Below, piece by piece: positions 1 through 11,289 of a stretch of 64,000 bases of DNA; position 1 is the first letter of the stretch, and every line of letters starts with the position of its first letter. The position numbers and the translations under genes are program-made. Below the pieces are notes generated by a model. That model saw nothing but the letters and a program-made list of their open reading frames with translations. It searched no databases and was not told the origin of the DNA. This stretch comes from Bathymodiolus brooksi (taxonomy: Eukaryota; Mollusca; Bivalvia; Mytilida; Modiolidae), in assembly GCA_963680875.1 (NCBI GenBank), contig OY804586.1, positions 56,578,203-56,642,202 on the forward strand, written 5' to 3'.

Positions 1-205
1 GATTTTGAAAGATTACCGATGATAAAATTCATTGAATATTGGTGTAATAATGATTTGTTTTGTAATGTGAAAAATGAAATATTAAATGTAACCTTCTATT
101 GATCATTATGTTAATTTATCTGTGATATTGCTGCTACTTATGTAGTATTTTATTATGTATATATATTATTTTATCTGAATAAAGTGTTTAAAATATAAAA
201 AAAAG
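1..205 (+). other. 3' end of an unidentified reading frame with poly(A) signal
   Basis: Frame 1 is open from the window edge to a TGA at 100-102 (34 codons, product unrecognised). An AATAAA follows at 178-183, then an A-rich tract. This looks like the last codons and 3' UTR of a gene or LINE cut by the window edge, but 34 codons may be open by chance in AT-rich DNA. Confidence 0.3.
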
Positions 206-2270
206 TATAACTTTGATGTTTGAAATATAAAAAAGTATAACTTTTGATCCTGTGTGTCTGTCTGTCTGAGCTGTTTGCTTGGCAACCACCAAGCGAGACA
301 TATCCAAACACGCTCCTGTTACAGAAAGGGATTGAATTAGTTGAAGATGGATACAAAATGAGATTTAGACATGGATTATCCAGGTTTGTTCCACTGGGAT
401 TCGAGCTTATGGCAATAGGAATTAAGGTTAATAAGTTTTCAATACTTTATATAGTCAACAAAAGGCATGATATAACAGAACATAACAATCAACAACAATA
501 AATACTGCACACAAAAAATAGATGCAAAAACGGCTGTAAAATACCAATATAAAAAATAACCTAGGTAGCACTGAGGATTAAATGTAAAAATCAACCCAGA
601 AGAACATGATGTGGTGTGCAGCTAATAAAAAGTTTATATTTTAAAGCATTCTGGGGTCAAAGCTAATCTGAATTTAAAGCCGAAAATTAACCAAATTTAG
701 TCTCCCATTTTAAGCTATCCCAAAAACAAATAGATTGGGTACTACTCCTATGTATGCAGGATCAAAAGTTATACTAAGTAGGCCATACTGTTAATAGCCA
801 ATGGTTCCTTGAACAAGTTGAAAATGTAAATATTAAACTTTATATAAAACATTCGTCGCCTTGACAATGGTATGGTTATTATTTTAATTCTGCAAATTTC
901 TTAGCAAATTTTATTTGAAGAAGGTTGTCAATGTTTGAATACGATAAATATATTACAAATAGCCTTATCATTACAAAATATGTCAATAAAGCATATCAAC
1001 AAAAACATAAATGTCTACTTTTGACAGCCAGGTTTCAAAAAGGGAGATAATTGAAACGCAAATCGAACACACCTGTTTATCTTTTCTTGATCGGCAATCA
1101 TCGGACCAAAACTTTTCTTCATGAGGTACAATGATCGGCAATCATCGGAACAAAACAACCGAAAGCTAATTAGTCTCCACAACAATGGCGAGGACGAAAA
1201 ATATGCACAAGGATTTGTAGATTTCTAGTTGTTGGGAACATAATTCGACTTGAAACATGCATGAATAGCTTAGTAAAGGTACCACCGTATTCCAAATGAA
1301 TTTTCAGGGAAAAATTTTCTTCACCCAAAACTGGTGTACTATTACTTTTAACAAATAAAATCATCATAAACTAAAAATTCATTATTTACTAAATATTCCA
1401 CAAATATATGCATATATTTTATCGCCAAATAAATATTTTTCATTCTTTCAAATTAATCTTACAAGTAAAAGAAACCAAAACAGATTATAACTATTTCGTT
1501 TCTTCAACACCCCCTTTTATCGTTATATTCCATCAAACTGAACTTGCCTTAAAGAATATAAAAGGTTAAAAGGTTAGACATGTGAGACAATAACAGGTTT
1601 AATAATCTTTGTCTTTTTGATTTTATCATATTTGTACATTGTTTTAAATCCAAGCGTGACTCACACATAACGGAACAATTGTTTTACAGAAAATATTAAT
1701 TGTTTAACAAAATTATTTTAGTAAATTAAAATAGAACTACTAAATTTTATTTAAATCCATTCATTCCCTGCCAGTCATATTTTACACGGCTAACAAATCG
1801 TATATATACAATGAAACATATAATGTACATTTTTGTATACCGTCATGTTATATATTATATTGTCTTTGTATTGCCTCACGTAACACATTGTCTGCGTGTC
1901 TTCAGTGAATAAACTATTGAATAAGTATACTTTCAGTAGTAAGTAGGGGTCAGTCATGTTATTTTATTTTCAGGGGAGGAGGGACTATTTTTAATATGTC
2001 ATCTCTGATTTTTGTAAAGGAAAAAAGAGAAAATATAATATTTCAACTAATACAGAAATATAGTTACTTTAGTTTTCTTACTAAAACTCAGTCGTACTAA
2101 CAATAGGATAAAAATATTACAAAAATAATAATGTAGAGCTCACAAAATTTTTATGTTAAATTGATACCTATAAATCTTTTCTTTTTTTAACATTAACGTT
2201 AGGTCATTAAAATATCTGAATACAAAAGTTTCAATCATATGCAAAATACCCCATCAAACCAATATATCGT
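206..2270. other. AT-rich non-coding stretch
   Basis: Only short open frames lie here, with no domain-like peptide, tandem array or terminal inverted repeat that I can see. A short A-rich motif ending in agtataactt is repeated near 205-245. Confidence 0.5.
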
Positions 2271-2404
2271 ATGTACTTAAAATCCCCCCCCCTTTTTTTT
2301 TCTTCAACGCTGGAATCTCGATTTTGGCTATCCTGTTTATGTCTTTTGTTTGTTTTTATTGCTCCCCGAGACTATTAAACTAGTTGACTTTCCAATATTT
2401 CGGA

Positions 2405-2460
2405 TTTTATCGTACCTAATGAAGGTTAATCCAGAAACGAGTAGTTGGCACTACAAATGA
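2405..2460 (+). ncRNA. Degenerate hammerhead-like motif (retroelement tail)
   Basis: The order CTAATGA (2416-2422), short GG/CC stem, GAAA (2434-2437) and downstream ggcac resembles the motif at 9081-9122, but the conserved CTGATGA carries G to A. It is probably an inactive relic of a Penelope-like or retrozyme-type 3' tail. Confidence 0.3.
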
Positions 2461-2744
2461 TATTTACGTTTTTATCACAAAGGATTGATATATGATTTAG
2501 TAGCTTCATCAACATGTACAAATCCATCGCTAGTTGTCTGGGTGGAATAAAAATAACTAAGCTTTAAGATGGGACGAACATGAATGCATCGTTTTAGAAG
2601 TTTAAGAATACAAGCCTCCTTGTACGTAATTCAGAGTATAGCTCCTAATGAGAGCCAGTTTGTTTAGAGTGATCGCTTTTGGCTCGCCCGTTGCAAAGCA
2701 AATTATATATACATATTTATTATAGGAGTATTTCCTCTGCCAAT

Positions 2745-3405
2745 CTTATTTCCGCCCATATACAATATGAGGAGTTTGAAGATACCAAAGGGGCAATCAG
2801 AATGCGTATATCGAAGAAGAACAGATAACACAATGGTCAAAAGAAAAAGTACAAAAGGACAAACAACCATCTACAAAACATACACATAAAACTAAAGATC
2901 GAGTAACACGAACCCACTATAAACAGGGGATGAACTCAGGTGCTCATGAAGTGTAAGCAGTTCCTTCTCTACTAGTGGTACCCGTCGTGTTAATCTGGTT
3001 ACAAACCCGGTTGATAAGTCATGAATGAGGAAAGGAAAGTGATTACTTCAACTTAACTGTAAACCAAGAGGAACCCTTGGTTCAGTAGCTTCCTTGTTAG
3101 CAGCAACCCTCTATCAAAAAAATCCTGATTGGAACCACAAGCTCTGAAATATTGTATCAACTGAGAGATAGATACTCCATATGTAGGTGTTCCTGGAATG
3201 TTGCTACATACACATGAGAAAATTGAAATCATCTCTTTTCAGAGACTTTTGTCGTAAAGTTTCGTTCTTAACCGCCCATCACTATCTATTTCGAGGTGTA
3301 GGTCAAGATATGAAACAGACCTATCTGTATCTGTGATATCCTTTATTTCAAGCTCAATGGGATAAGATGCGATCAACGAAATCACCAAACCTAGAATTAT
3401 TTAGT
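2745..3405 (-). pseudogene. Reverse-transcriptase C-terminal relic (Penelope-like suspected)
   Basis: On the minus strand, separated by stops and shifts, are peptides such as YLDLHLEID, GRLRTKLYDK (about 3310-3240) and ISQLIQYF...LLLTRKLLNQGFLLV (about 3190-3065). I recognise this combination from a retroelement protein family frequent in mollusc genomes; the LDLxLE...TKLYDK part resembles the region after the catalytic RT motif. The catalytic motif itself is absent, so this is a 5'-truncated copy. Related relics lie at 15905-16340 and 51480-52015. The Penelope-like label is inference. Confidence 0.55.
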
Positions 3406-3568
3406 GAAAGTACATCATAAATATAACTGTTGTGCCTACTATAGTTTTCCTCTTTAATATTCTATAAACAATTTTAATCGCTAAAAGTTCGTTTCTGCAC
3501 TAATTTACTTTCATATCATTTACAAATTAAAATGTTATTGTTTCTTTTTGGCACATGTTCAATCATTT

Positions 3569-4503
3569 TTAGCTCACCTGGCCTTTAGGCCAAGTGAGCT
3601 ATTGCCATCACTTTTCGTCCGTCGTCCGTCCGTCAACATTTCACATTTTAATCTTCTCCTCAGACACCACTGGGCCAATTGCAACCAACCTTTGGTGGAA
3701 TGGTCCATGGGTGGCCCCCTTCCAAAAGTATGTCTGGTGATCCCGACTTCCAACCAAGGTGGCTGCCAAGCTAAAAATAGAAAAAGGGGGGGGGGGTGAA
3801 ATTTAAAAAAAATCTTCTCCTCTGAAACTACTGAGCCAATCTCAACCAAACTTTGCTGAAATGATCCAAGGGTGGTCACCTTCCAAATTTGTGTCCGGCA
3901 TTTCAGACCTCCGACCAAGAAGGCCACCACAGCCGAACTTAATTTAACATAGGACCCTATGGGAAATTCCCATAAAAAATCTTCTTGTCTGAAACCATTT
4001 GCTCAACAAGAACTAAATTTTGATGAAATAGTCATTGGATGGTTCTCTTCCAAAAATGTGTCCGGCGGTTCGGCCCTTCGACCAAGATGGCCCCCACAGG
4101 CGAACATAGCTTGACAAAGGACCCTATGGGAAATTCACTCAAAAATCTTCTTGTCTGGAACCAGTTGCTCAATTGGAACCAAACTTTGAAAAAAATAGTC
4201 ATTGGCTGGTCCTCTTCCAAAATTGTGCCTGGTGGTCCTGCCCTCTGACCAAGATGGCTGCACAGGTGAACTTAGTTTAACATAGGTCCCTATGGGAAAT
4301 TCTCATAAAAACCATCTTGTCTGGAACCAGTAGCTCAATTAGAGCCAAACTTTGATGGAATAGTCATTGGATGGTCCTCTTCCAAAGTTGTGTCCGACAG
4401 TCGATCGCGCTCTCCCACCAAAATGGCCGCCACAGTGCAGTTGCGTTGTTATTGATAGCAGCTTTGATCCAGATGAGCGATACAGGCTCCTGGAATCCTC
4501 TGG
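3569..4503 (-). mobile_element. Hairpin-ended non-autonomous element, family 1
   Basis: A complete copy in reverse orientation. The 3' end is at 3569-3572 (CTAA on the minus strand), next to a hairpin of AGCTCACCTGGCC and GGCCAAGTGAGCT at 3571-3597. The 5' end (CCAGAGG on the minus strand) is at 4497-4503, followed inside by the GAGCCTGTATCGCTCA signature. The core is about five diverged units of ~160 bp containing 'ccctatgggaaat' and 'aagatggc' phrases. The gtccgtcgtccgtccgtc tract lies next to the 3' hairpin. No coding capacity; short open frames here are by-products of the repeat. Confidence 0.75.
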
Positions 4504-4714
4504 TTGTATATAGTCCACGCATGAAACAGTATATAATCATCGGAGGTTGATGGTATACTGCATACTAAAAGAAGAAGAATTGGCATTCGCCAAAGTCGCC
4601 TTCGACATAATTGTTTATGGAATTTGTCAATTTCGCAAAAATAGTTATGATCCGATTTATTCCCACCCACGTACCAATGTAAGCGTACTATTATTCCGGT
4701 GTGTAGAATTTCCA

Positions 4715-4755
4715 GTTAGGGTTAGGGTTAGGTTTGGGGTTAGGGTTAGGGTTAG
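4715..4755 (+). repeat. Interstitial telomere-like (TTAGGG)n array
   Basis: About seven units of GTTAGG/TTAGGG type with one GTTTGG variant in the middle. TTAGGG is the telomere repeat of molluscs and many other metazoans. It lies about 210 bp beyond the 5' end of the family-1 element. Confidence 0.85.
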
Positions 4756-4759
4756 CATG

Positions 4760-7030
4760 GAAAAAATAACCTAGTGCAATAATTCCTCTGGAAATTATGC
4801 ACTAGTGTATCTTGTCCTCCGGAAAGAATACACTGGTGGAAAGAAAACACTGTTACACCAAGCAAACACACCAGGGCCAGTTTTTTTTTACCTTTTTTCA
4901 ACTGCTCCAACAAATAAATTTTATATTTTCCGACTATAACTATTGTCTTGTATTTATCCCATTTTATGCCATTTGGTGTCAAACCTATATTTCACCAATC
5001 AGAGCTTAGAACATATTACAAAAGTAGTCCCTTTTAAAGAAAATTGTTCCTTTCGCTTTGTTGTATTGTGACAAATACTGAATGGAATGGAATAATTAAA
5101 ATTGATAATTGAAGTTAAATATATAGGGATTATTTTGAGCCCACATTTGATGGACTTAGTTGTATTTTTATACATCTATGGAGGATTTGATGCATGTCCT
5201 ATACATACTGAATTTTTGGTGGATGACTGAGCTATATTTAGAGTAGGTATTTTCCGTAGCCTGCAAGATTTTAAACATGCCGTGATATTTTGACAGAACG
5301 TAGAGGAATCATGTACGTTTCAGAAAATGTGTGGTCTTGGAAAGGTTAACCTTAAGATAAAGTGGCCAGGTAGGCTCGAAAAAACACAAAATTAGTAGAA
5401 AACCTTAAAGAAATTAATTAGTGGTTTCACACCTTAAGGCAAAAAACAACAAATTTAACTTTTGTTGCTATCATGTTTAAATTGGCCTAGAATGTCATAA
5501 CAGACCCAGAGTGATATTTTGCATACAATAATATTACAAAATGCATTGTGGTGTCAGATTACATGGTCAAAATGCATGTTATGTAATATTCTGGAATATT
5601 GCTCCACAACACTGGATATACATGGACAGAGGGTATTGCAACTCCTCATCTTATTTTTATTTATGACTTTATAATTATTGGGAATATGTGATTGAATGTG
5701 TCTTTGCAGTAGAAGGGCATATAATATTGAAAATATGGTTGATATTAAGAATTTTAAAAAATTCGTCATGACCCAGTTTGTCGACTTCAAACATAAAATA
5801 TGGTGATAGAATTATTGGATTTTTTCAATCCTACAAATTGTTCCTCATACATTTTGGTAGTTTCAGTTAGAATACATGTAAAATGTTTTAATTGAAAATT
5901 ATGCAGTAAAAACCTAGTAATTTATGTGTTCTCAGGAAAATTATATTGACGCTTAGCATTTTCTGTTAATTTTTCAAATTGTTAATTTGGATTTCCTGTT
6001 TTAGAGTATTATTTGGTTATAGAAGTACATTTGCACATCTGGCTTACTTTAACAGTGAAAACAATTATGTGGAAGCATATATTTATTGAGTTTTGGGGGA
6101 AATTACTATCATGCCCCATAAGAAATTCCAAGACTTGAATATCAATAAATGAGTCATATTTTTACCAATCTGATACAAATAGAAGGAATTTCAACTGGAG
6201 ATCAAGATACAAAAGCTTATTTAATGTCTTAAACTACATAATTTATGGAGTTAAAGCATAAATTAACAAAGTTTAGAATGCTGTGAGCTCATTTTATGAG
6301 ACAAAAAAAAAGGGGGGGGGGTTTAAAATTGAAGTGATATGATCTCCTTTCTATATTAATAGGTCCACAATAGTAAATCAAAGTCAGATACAAAAAAAAT
6401 ACCACAAAGGCTCGAAAAAACACAAATTTAGTAGAAAACCTTAAAGAAATTAATTAGTGGTTTCACACCTTATGGAGTATTGAGTAGTGGTCGTTGTGGT
6501 CCTGATCGTGATTGCACTAAAACTGACCACAGTGATTTTCCGACTACGTTTTTGGGGCCGAATATTGGCCCCGGTCCCAATGTGAAAAAGGCTCTTTTTT
6601 TCCCAATTTCACGAGGGAAAATTCCCAATAGCGTGGTGAGATAAACTTATTCGTAAAAATCGTTAATGAAAGCTTTTTCAAATGAAATTAAAAGTCGAAC
6701 CTTTTCACGTTTATGACCTGGTCACTGTTTCTTTTGATTATGCAAGCGAAACACTACGCACAAGATACTGGGAACCAGTGCAGTATATTCGGTCGCTTGA
6801 TTTGTTGAAAAAATAGCGTACGTGTACCGGACTGCGATAAAACTTCAAAAAAACGAAAGCGGAAATTGTAGTATTTGGAATAAATTTATATTAAAGATGT
6901 TTATTTAAATAAATATGATAAAAAATAGTAAATATGTCCTTGATTTACGTTGCTTGATATTTCATCAGTTCATTTATTTCCTCTTGTCTTTAATCTGTGA
7001 CATAATATATATAATGATTTGATTTGATTT
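4760..7030. other. AT-rich non-coding stretch
   Basis: No protein-like frame and no recognisable RNA gene. It contains a 65-bp direct repeat pair (listed separately) and A/G homopolymers at about 6302-6321. The segment at 6540-6650 is locally GC-richer with a palindromic ggccgaatattggcc, function unknown. Confidence 0.5.
5373..6472 (+). repeat. Pair of 65-bp direct repeats about 1 kb apart
   Basis: 5373-5437 and 6409-6472 both run from ggctcgaaaaaacacaaa to gtggtttcacacctta, with about one difference (AAAATTAG against AAATTTAG). The flanks outside the repeats do not match. They may be remains of a dispersed repeat, or ends of an unidentified insertion. Confidence 0.6.
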
Positions 7031-7032
7031 TT

Positions 7033-7285
7033 GATGTTTTAACGCCACTTTCAGCAATATTTAAGCTATATCATGGCGACCAGTTTTAGTGGTGGAAGAA
7101 GCCGGAGTACCCGGAGAGGACCACCGACCATGGGCAAGCAAGTGGTAAACTTTATCACTTGCAGCTGCGAGTCGAGTGCACCCTTCTTGTAACTTACAAA
7201 CCCGGGCGCGAACCCACGCTGTATTGGTGATATGCTTGTATGAGTTGTGAGGTAATCCAACTACCTAGCTCGTTGAGCCACCAGG
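7033..7285 (-). mobile_element. tRNA-headed SINE, family 2
   Basis: Read on the minus strand it starts with a tRNA-like head (near B-box ggttcgcgcc around 7204-7214) and ends with tcgccatgatatagct, then a gctgaaagtggcgtt-type tail at 7036-7080. The tail domain recurs in the other SINEs of this window. Confidence 0.65.
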
Positions 7286-7587
7286 GCCCTTCTCATATAT
7301 ATATCAATGTAGACCTACGTAAATTACCCTTTTATTGATATATATGTATTTCTATTTGTGTCTATTGGGGTTTTCCATATTTTTAATGCGGTCTGTTCGT
7401 TTGTCAGTTGATGATGGGTCAGTTTGATATGTATCATTTGTATGGTATTACCTGTAGTTGCACGGGATAAGCTTTGGCGTTAATTAAATGGGGTTATAAA
7501 ATGGGGGGCTTATGCGATATTGTATCGAGATTGCTCACACTCACAGTGACTTGAAGAAAAAGGAGGTGTCGAAGTCCTGCATTGATT

Positions 7588-8344
7588 ATGTCCGAAGTTG
7601 AAACTGACCATGAGCCCGACTGAATTGACAACACTGGTGGTACAGATAACGATTTAACCACAGATGGTGCAATTTCACTATTCACTTCAGCTTTAAATAA
7701 CGCACTGGATAGACAGAAGGCTACATTAATTGAACATTTTGAAAACAGTTTGGTGAAGAACGAGAAAGCTACAGGTGTTGATACTGCTGAATTTTCGCTT
7801 AAACGTGAGGGTAATAAAATCCAATATTCATTTAATTTGGAACGTTTGGAAAACCTATCCCGCATAGAAAACAACATAAGACTTAATAAATTGAATGCTG
7901 TGTATGATATGATCACAGAGGAACAGACAATTCTTAGGAAAAGGAATACAATTCTTAAGATTGCAGGTCGGCACGGCTGGGACACGGTTAAGGAATATTT
8001 GGACAGTCCATTAGCGGATGACAAAGAAGATGCTAGTGATTTACGTGCTGCAATTTCTAGGGCTAATCGTAAACAGAGTACGCCAATACCTTATAACAGA
8101 TAACCAGTACGGTAGTGTCGACAGGGGATCGGGAAGTGCTAAATTCAATCCAAGGAGTTTTTTTCGTGGCTTTGGCCAATTCAGCGGAGCGGGATTTAAC
8201 AGTGAAACCAGTAGCGTCAAAACCGTCGGAAGGTGTTTTTACTGTAACCAACAAGCACACTTTGCGAGGACCTGTCCCCACAAAGCAATCTCCACAGCTA
8301 CAGCAACAGCACCAAAGGCACAGGACGGCGGAAAAACACAGTGA
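7588..8344 (+). pseudogene. DIRS-like retroelement gag, broken
   Basis: An ATG at 7588 opens a frame stopped by an in-frame TGA at 7621-7623; the same frame then runs to 8103. Reading continues in another frame from about 8055 to 8344. The C-terminal part has a CCHC zinc knuckle, CFYCNQQAHFARTC (CX2CX4HX4C), preceded by a Gly/Phe/Ser-rich stretch with SFFRG. The middle (SFNLERLENL ... KIAGRHGWDTVKEYL) is a helical segment I associate with Gag proteins of DIRS-like elements in marine invertebrates. Pol fragments follow directly in the same orientation. One nonsense codon and one frameshift make it non-functional. DIRS assignment comes from memory of the family. Confidence 0.65.
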
Positions 8345-8375
8345 AAATTCAGTTAAAGAAAAATTCCAGTTACAG

Positions 8376-8750
8376 ATAATAAAGTTGAGTATAATTTTGA
8401 CTTTATTGAAAAATATGAAAAACAATCTGATCAGAGTCTTATAAATGTTAAAGGAAATCTTAGAAAAAAATCATTATTTTGGAAAAATGTTCTTTTAGTT
8501 AATGATTTTATTATGAATGTCATTTATTTTGGATATAGAATTCCGTTTGATACTTACCTACGCTTATTATTTTGAAAAATAATATGTCATCTTTAAAGCA
8601 TGCAAATTTTGTTGAAAAATCAATAACAGAACTGTTAGATAAACATTGTATAACAGAGGTAACACATCCTTTTATTGTAAACCCGTTAACGTGTCGGTGA
8701 GTGGTTCGGGTAAAGAGTGGTTACTAGTGTTCCTCCCTCCCAAACTTCCA
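8376..8750 (+). pseudogene. DIRS-like pol, N-terminal fragment, broken
   Basis: Two frames in succession give FWKNVLLVNDFIMNVIYFGY (about 8480-8540) and then FVEKSITELLDKHCITEV ... FIVNPLT (about 8610-8690). This order matches the start of the reverse transcriptase of DIRS-type elements (FWK...GYxIPF, FVxxxIxxLLxxxCIxEV, NPLTV). At least two frameshifts are needed and the sequence ends near 8750, before the catalytic RT motif, RNase H and tyrosine recombinase. With the gag relic it forms a 3'-truncated element of about 1.2 kb. Confidence 0.65.
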
Positions 8751-9070
8751 GTCGTATTAAAAATTAATATTCTTCATCAGTCTAAAAGCTACAAAAATCA
8801 CTTCGAAAATTCAAATTTCTGAGGTATGTGACCTTTAGGTCACGTTGTTCATGTGACATACAGTTTCATAAATATGCTGTTCATATCAACGGGAATTGTT
8901 GATGATAAGCTCCGACCTCAATTTTGTCGGTAGGCACTACCGCAAATTCCCCTTTAACAAAATAACCTTTGCATAGTCCCTCAATAATGTGATATATTAA
9001 ACACTAAGATCGATCTCCCTTCGTCATAGGTAATATGAGCTGATTTTAAATCATTTGGTTATTCAATTTT
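8751..9070. other. Non-coding spacer
   Basis: Nothing recognisable apart from a short stretch leading into the hammerhead-like motif. Similar text precedes the related motifs at 19.7 and 20.0 kb. Confidence 0.4.
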
Positions 9071-9080
9071 TTTACTTTGA

Positions 9081-9122
9081 GCGCACCTGATGAAGGTTAC
9101 TCCAGAAACAAATCATGTGCAC
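9081..9122 (+). ncRNA. Hammerhead ribozyme-like motif with intact core
   Basis: Stem I strands GCGCAC (9081-9086) and GTGCAC (9117-9122) pair with one mismatch. The conserved CTGATGA (9087-9093) and GAAA (9105-9108) flank a short stem II (GG...CC at 9095-9103). Such motifs are known in Penelope-like elements and retrozymes of invertebrates. Stem III is not evident in CAAATCAT (9109-9116), so cleavage activity is doubtful. Degenerate relatives lie at 2416, about 19731 and about 20069, all on the plus strand. Confidence 0.5.
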
Positions 9123-9288
9123 TAAATTAAATACCTTTATATTTAGTTGGGATTTTTTTCATTAACAATTCCACTCGCTATAACAAACACGTTATCATGA
9201 CATTTTGGCTTAGCACGAAAATATGAGAAAAATCATGAATATATATGTAGCAAAAGTGTATTAAACCGTCAATCGAAGAAGGTTTCGT

Positions 9289-9512
9289 TTGTTTATGGTG
9301 TTTAACGCCACTTTCAACAATATTTCAGTTATATCGTGCGGGGTCAGATTTATTGGTGGAGGAAACTGGAGTAACCACACAAAACTACCGACCTGCCGCA
9401 AGTCAATGACGAGCTTTATTACATAATGTTGCAACGAGTAAACCTCGCCATGAACAGGGTTTGAACTCACAACTTTAGTGGTGATAGCCACTGATTGCAC
9501 AGGTTAGCTCAA
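9289..9512 (-). mobile_element. tRNA-headed SINE, family 2
   Basis: Its minus-strand 3' end carries the ccgcacgatataactgaaa tail domain (9310-9340) and a GGAGGAAACTGGAGTAACC-type body on the plus strand (about 9357-9376). A B-box-like gagttcaaaccc lies on the minus strand near 9458-9469. Same family as 7033-7285 and 54058-54262. Confidence 0.65.
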
Positions 9513-10430
9513 AATTGAGATATTGGAAAATCAAATAATTTAAAGTTTTGGGAGCAATGAACCCAAAAAACCTAAGCAAGATACTGTCTTTTTGCTTTGT
9601 ATTTACATTTAAGGAAACTAACGAGTCGCCAATATTTGAAAGCTTTTGAATTGATGCGTTGATAAGCGTAATAGTCCAAATTTGCTCACAAACAAGTATG
9701 ACTATTACATTTATGTTGATGGTGACGCTTTCACATTTTCATTCCTCGCACCGGGCTACAGATTATCGTGGCTTTTCCTGCAAAATTGCGTTTGTTAATT
9801 AAGCAATGTGCGGATACCATTGATTTGGTTGGTTGTTCAACGAGAAATAAAGTCTAAATATAGAATTAATGCCATGTGAATAAATCATGGAGGTGTTTAA
9901 ATAGGATCTCTGTTGTGTCATGAAATCTTTTAAAATGAAGGTTAGATAAGATTTTGTGTAGTAATCTGTAGCGATTGCCCTGTCAACCAAAGGGGGATAA
10001 TCAATCTTTATCATCGTTAAAGAATTGTCTCATCTTGTCTAGCTTTCAAACTGATTTTCTGAAGATATTGAACACCTTGTTGAAGCATATAGATGGTGAA
10101 AGATGGTATTGGTAATTAGATTTTGGCAACGACTCTCTTTAATAGAACTAATATGATACATATGAAAACTTCTGTGTCACGAAGATTAAAATATATTATA
10201 TATAATGATCAAGATTATAGCATTCTTTATAATATCGTTGTTTAACCAGTTATAGGTGAGAGTTGGTATTTTACTCACATGTAGAAAGTACTTACATGAC
10301 TGCATCATTTTACAAAGATGGGAAGTCTTGGCCCATAAACTAGTTTAACCACGCCACTTTTTATTGAAGTGCCTGTACCAAGCCATTAAAGTGAGCAGTC
10401 CTGTTTTTGTGTGTTAGATGTATCAAGTTT
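9513..10430. other. Non-coding stretch
   Basis: Only short open frames without recognisable motifs. No repeats stand out. Confidence 0.45.
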
Positions 10431-10439
10431 GCCTCTTTC

Positions 10440-10985
10440 TACTATTTTTCTGTTAGATTTATGAACTGTTCCGACAGTGTGGTATTTTTTATTATTCCTT
10501 TTATTTCTAGGATTTTTCTATTAGATTTAGGAACTGTTCTGACAGTGTGGTATTTTATATTATTCCTTTTATTTCTAGGATTTTTCTATTAGATTTAGGA
10601 ACTGTTCTGACAGTGTGGTATTTTATATTATTCCTTTTATTTCTAGGATTTTTCTATTAGATTTAGGAACTGTTCTGACAGTGTGGTATTTTTTATTTTT
10701 CCTTTTATTTCTAGGATTTTTCTATTATATTTAGGAACTGTTCTGACAGTGTGGTATTATATGTTTTTCCTTTTATTTCTAGGATTTTTTCTATTATATT
10801 TATGAACTGTTCCGACAGTGTGGTATTTTTTATTTTTCCTTTTTTTTCTAGGATTTTTCTATTAGATTTAGGAACTGTTCTGACAGTGTGGTATTATATG
10901 TTTTTCATTTTATTTCTGCGATTTTTCTATTAGATTTAGGAACTGTTCTGATAGTGTGGTATTATGTTTTTTTTTATTTTGTTAC
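10440..10985 (+). repeat. 68-bp tandem array, about eight copies
   Basis: Units contain 'gaactgttctgacagtgtgg' followed by an AT-rich half ending in 'ctaggatttttctatta'. Copies start near 10461, 10529, 10597 and so on, with small length variation. Open frames across it (such as 10407-10592) are products of the repeat. Confidence 0.85.
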
Positions 10986-11075
10986 CGCTCCTATAGTAAG
11001 GTACACACGATACAAATTTATACAATAACGTTTGACGCGAAGACAATGTCCTCCACACAGACAACTGAGCCTTAC

Positions 11076-11176
11076 AATATAACGACAGTATGACTAAAAG
11101 TAGTGTACCAATAACCAGCCCTGACAATGCTGACGCTGTTGACGTGCTACATGACGTACATTTGTTGGTATGGCAA
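11076..11176 (-). CDS. Candidate transmembrane exon (101 bp) of an unidentified receptor-like gene
   Basis: On the minus strand a pyrimidine-rich ttttctattatag acceptor lies directly before 11176, and a GTAAGG donor directly after 11076. Between them one frame gives 33 residues: a short Cys/Thr/Ser-rich lead (CHTNKCTSC) and then a hydrophobic helix, ALSGLVIGTLLLVILSLY, as in single-pass receptors. The frame starts and ends mid-codon, as an internal exon would. No matching extracellular or cytoplasmic exon is recognisable nearby, so the gene cannot be named and a chance open frame is possible. Confidence 0.33.
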
Positions 11177-11289
11177 CTATAATAGAAAAGATATTTTACA
11201 TACATTATTAACGAATTATTAATGATTGTTTTATGTTGGGAGGATTTTGCATCAGATATGGCGTTGCAGCAACATATAATAATGACCTG

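Noticed and set aside
5373..6472. LTR pair of a small retrotransposon
   Set aside because: No primer-binding site, polypurine tract or coding sequence between the 65-bp repeats.
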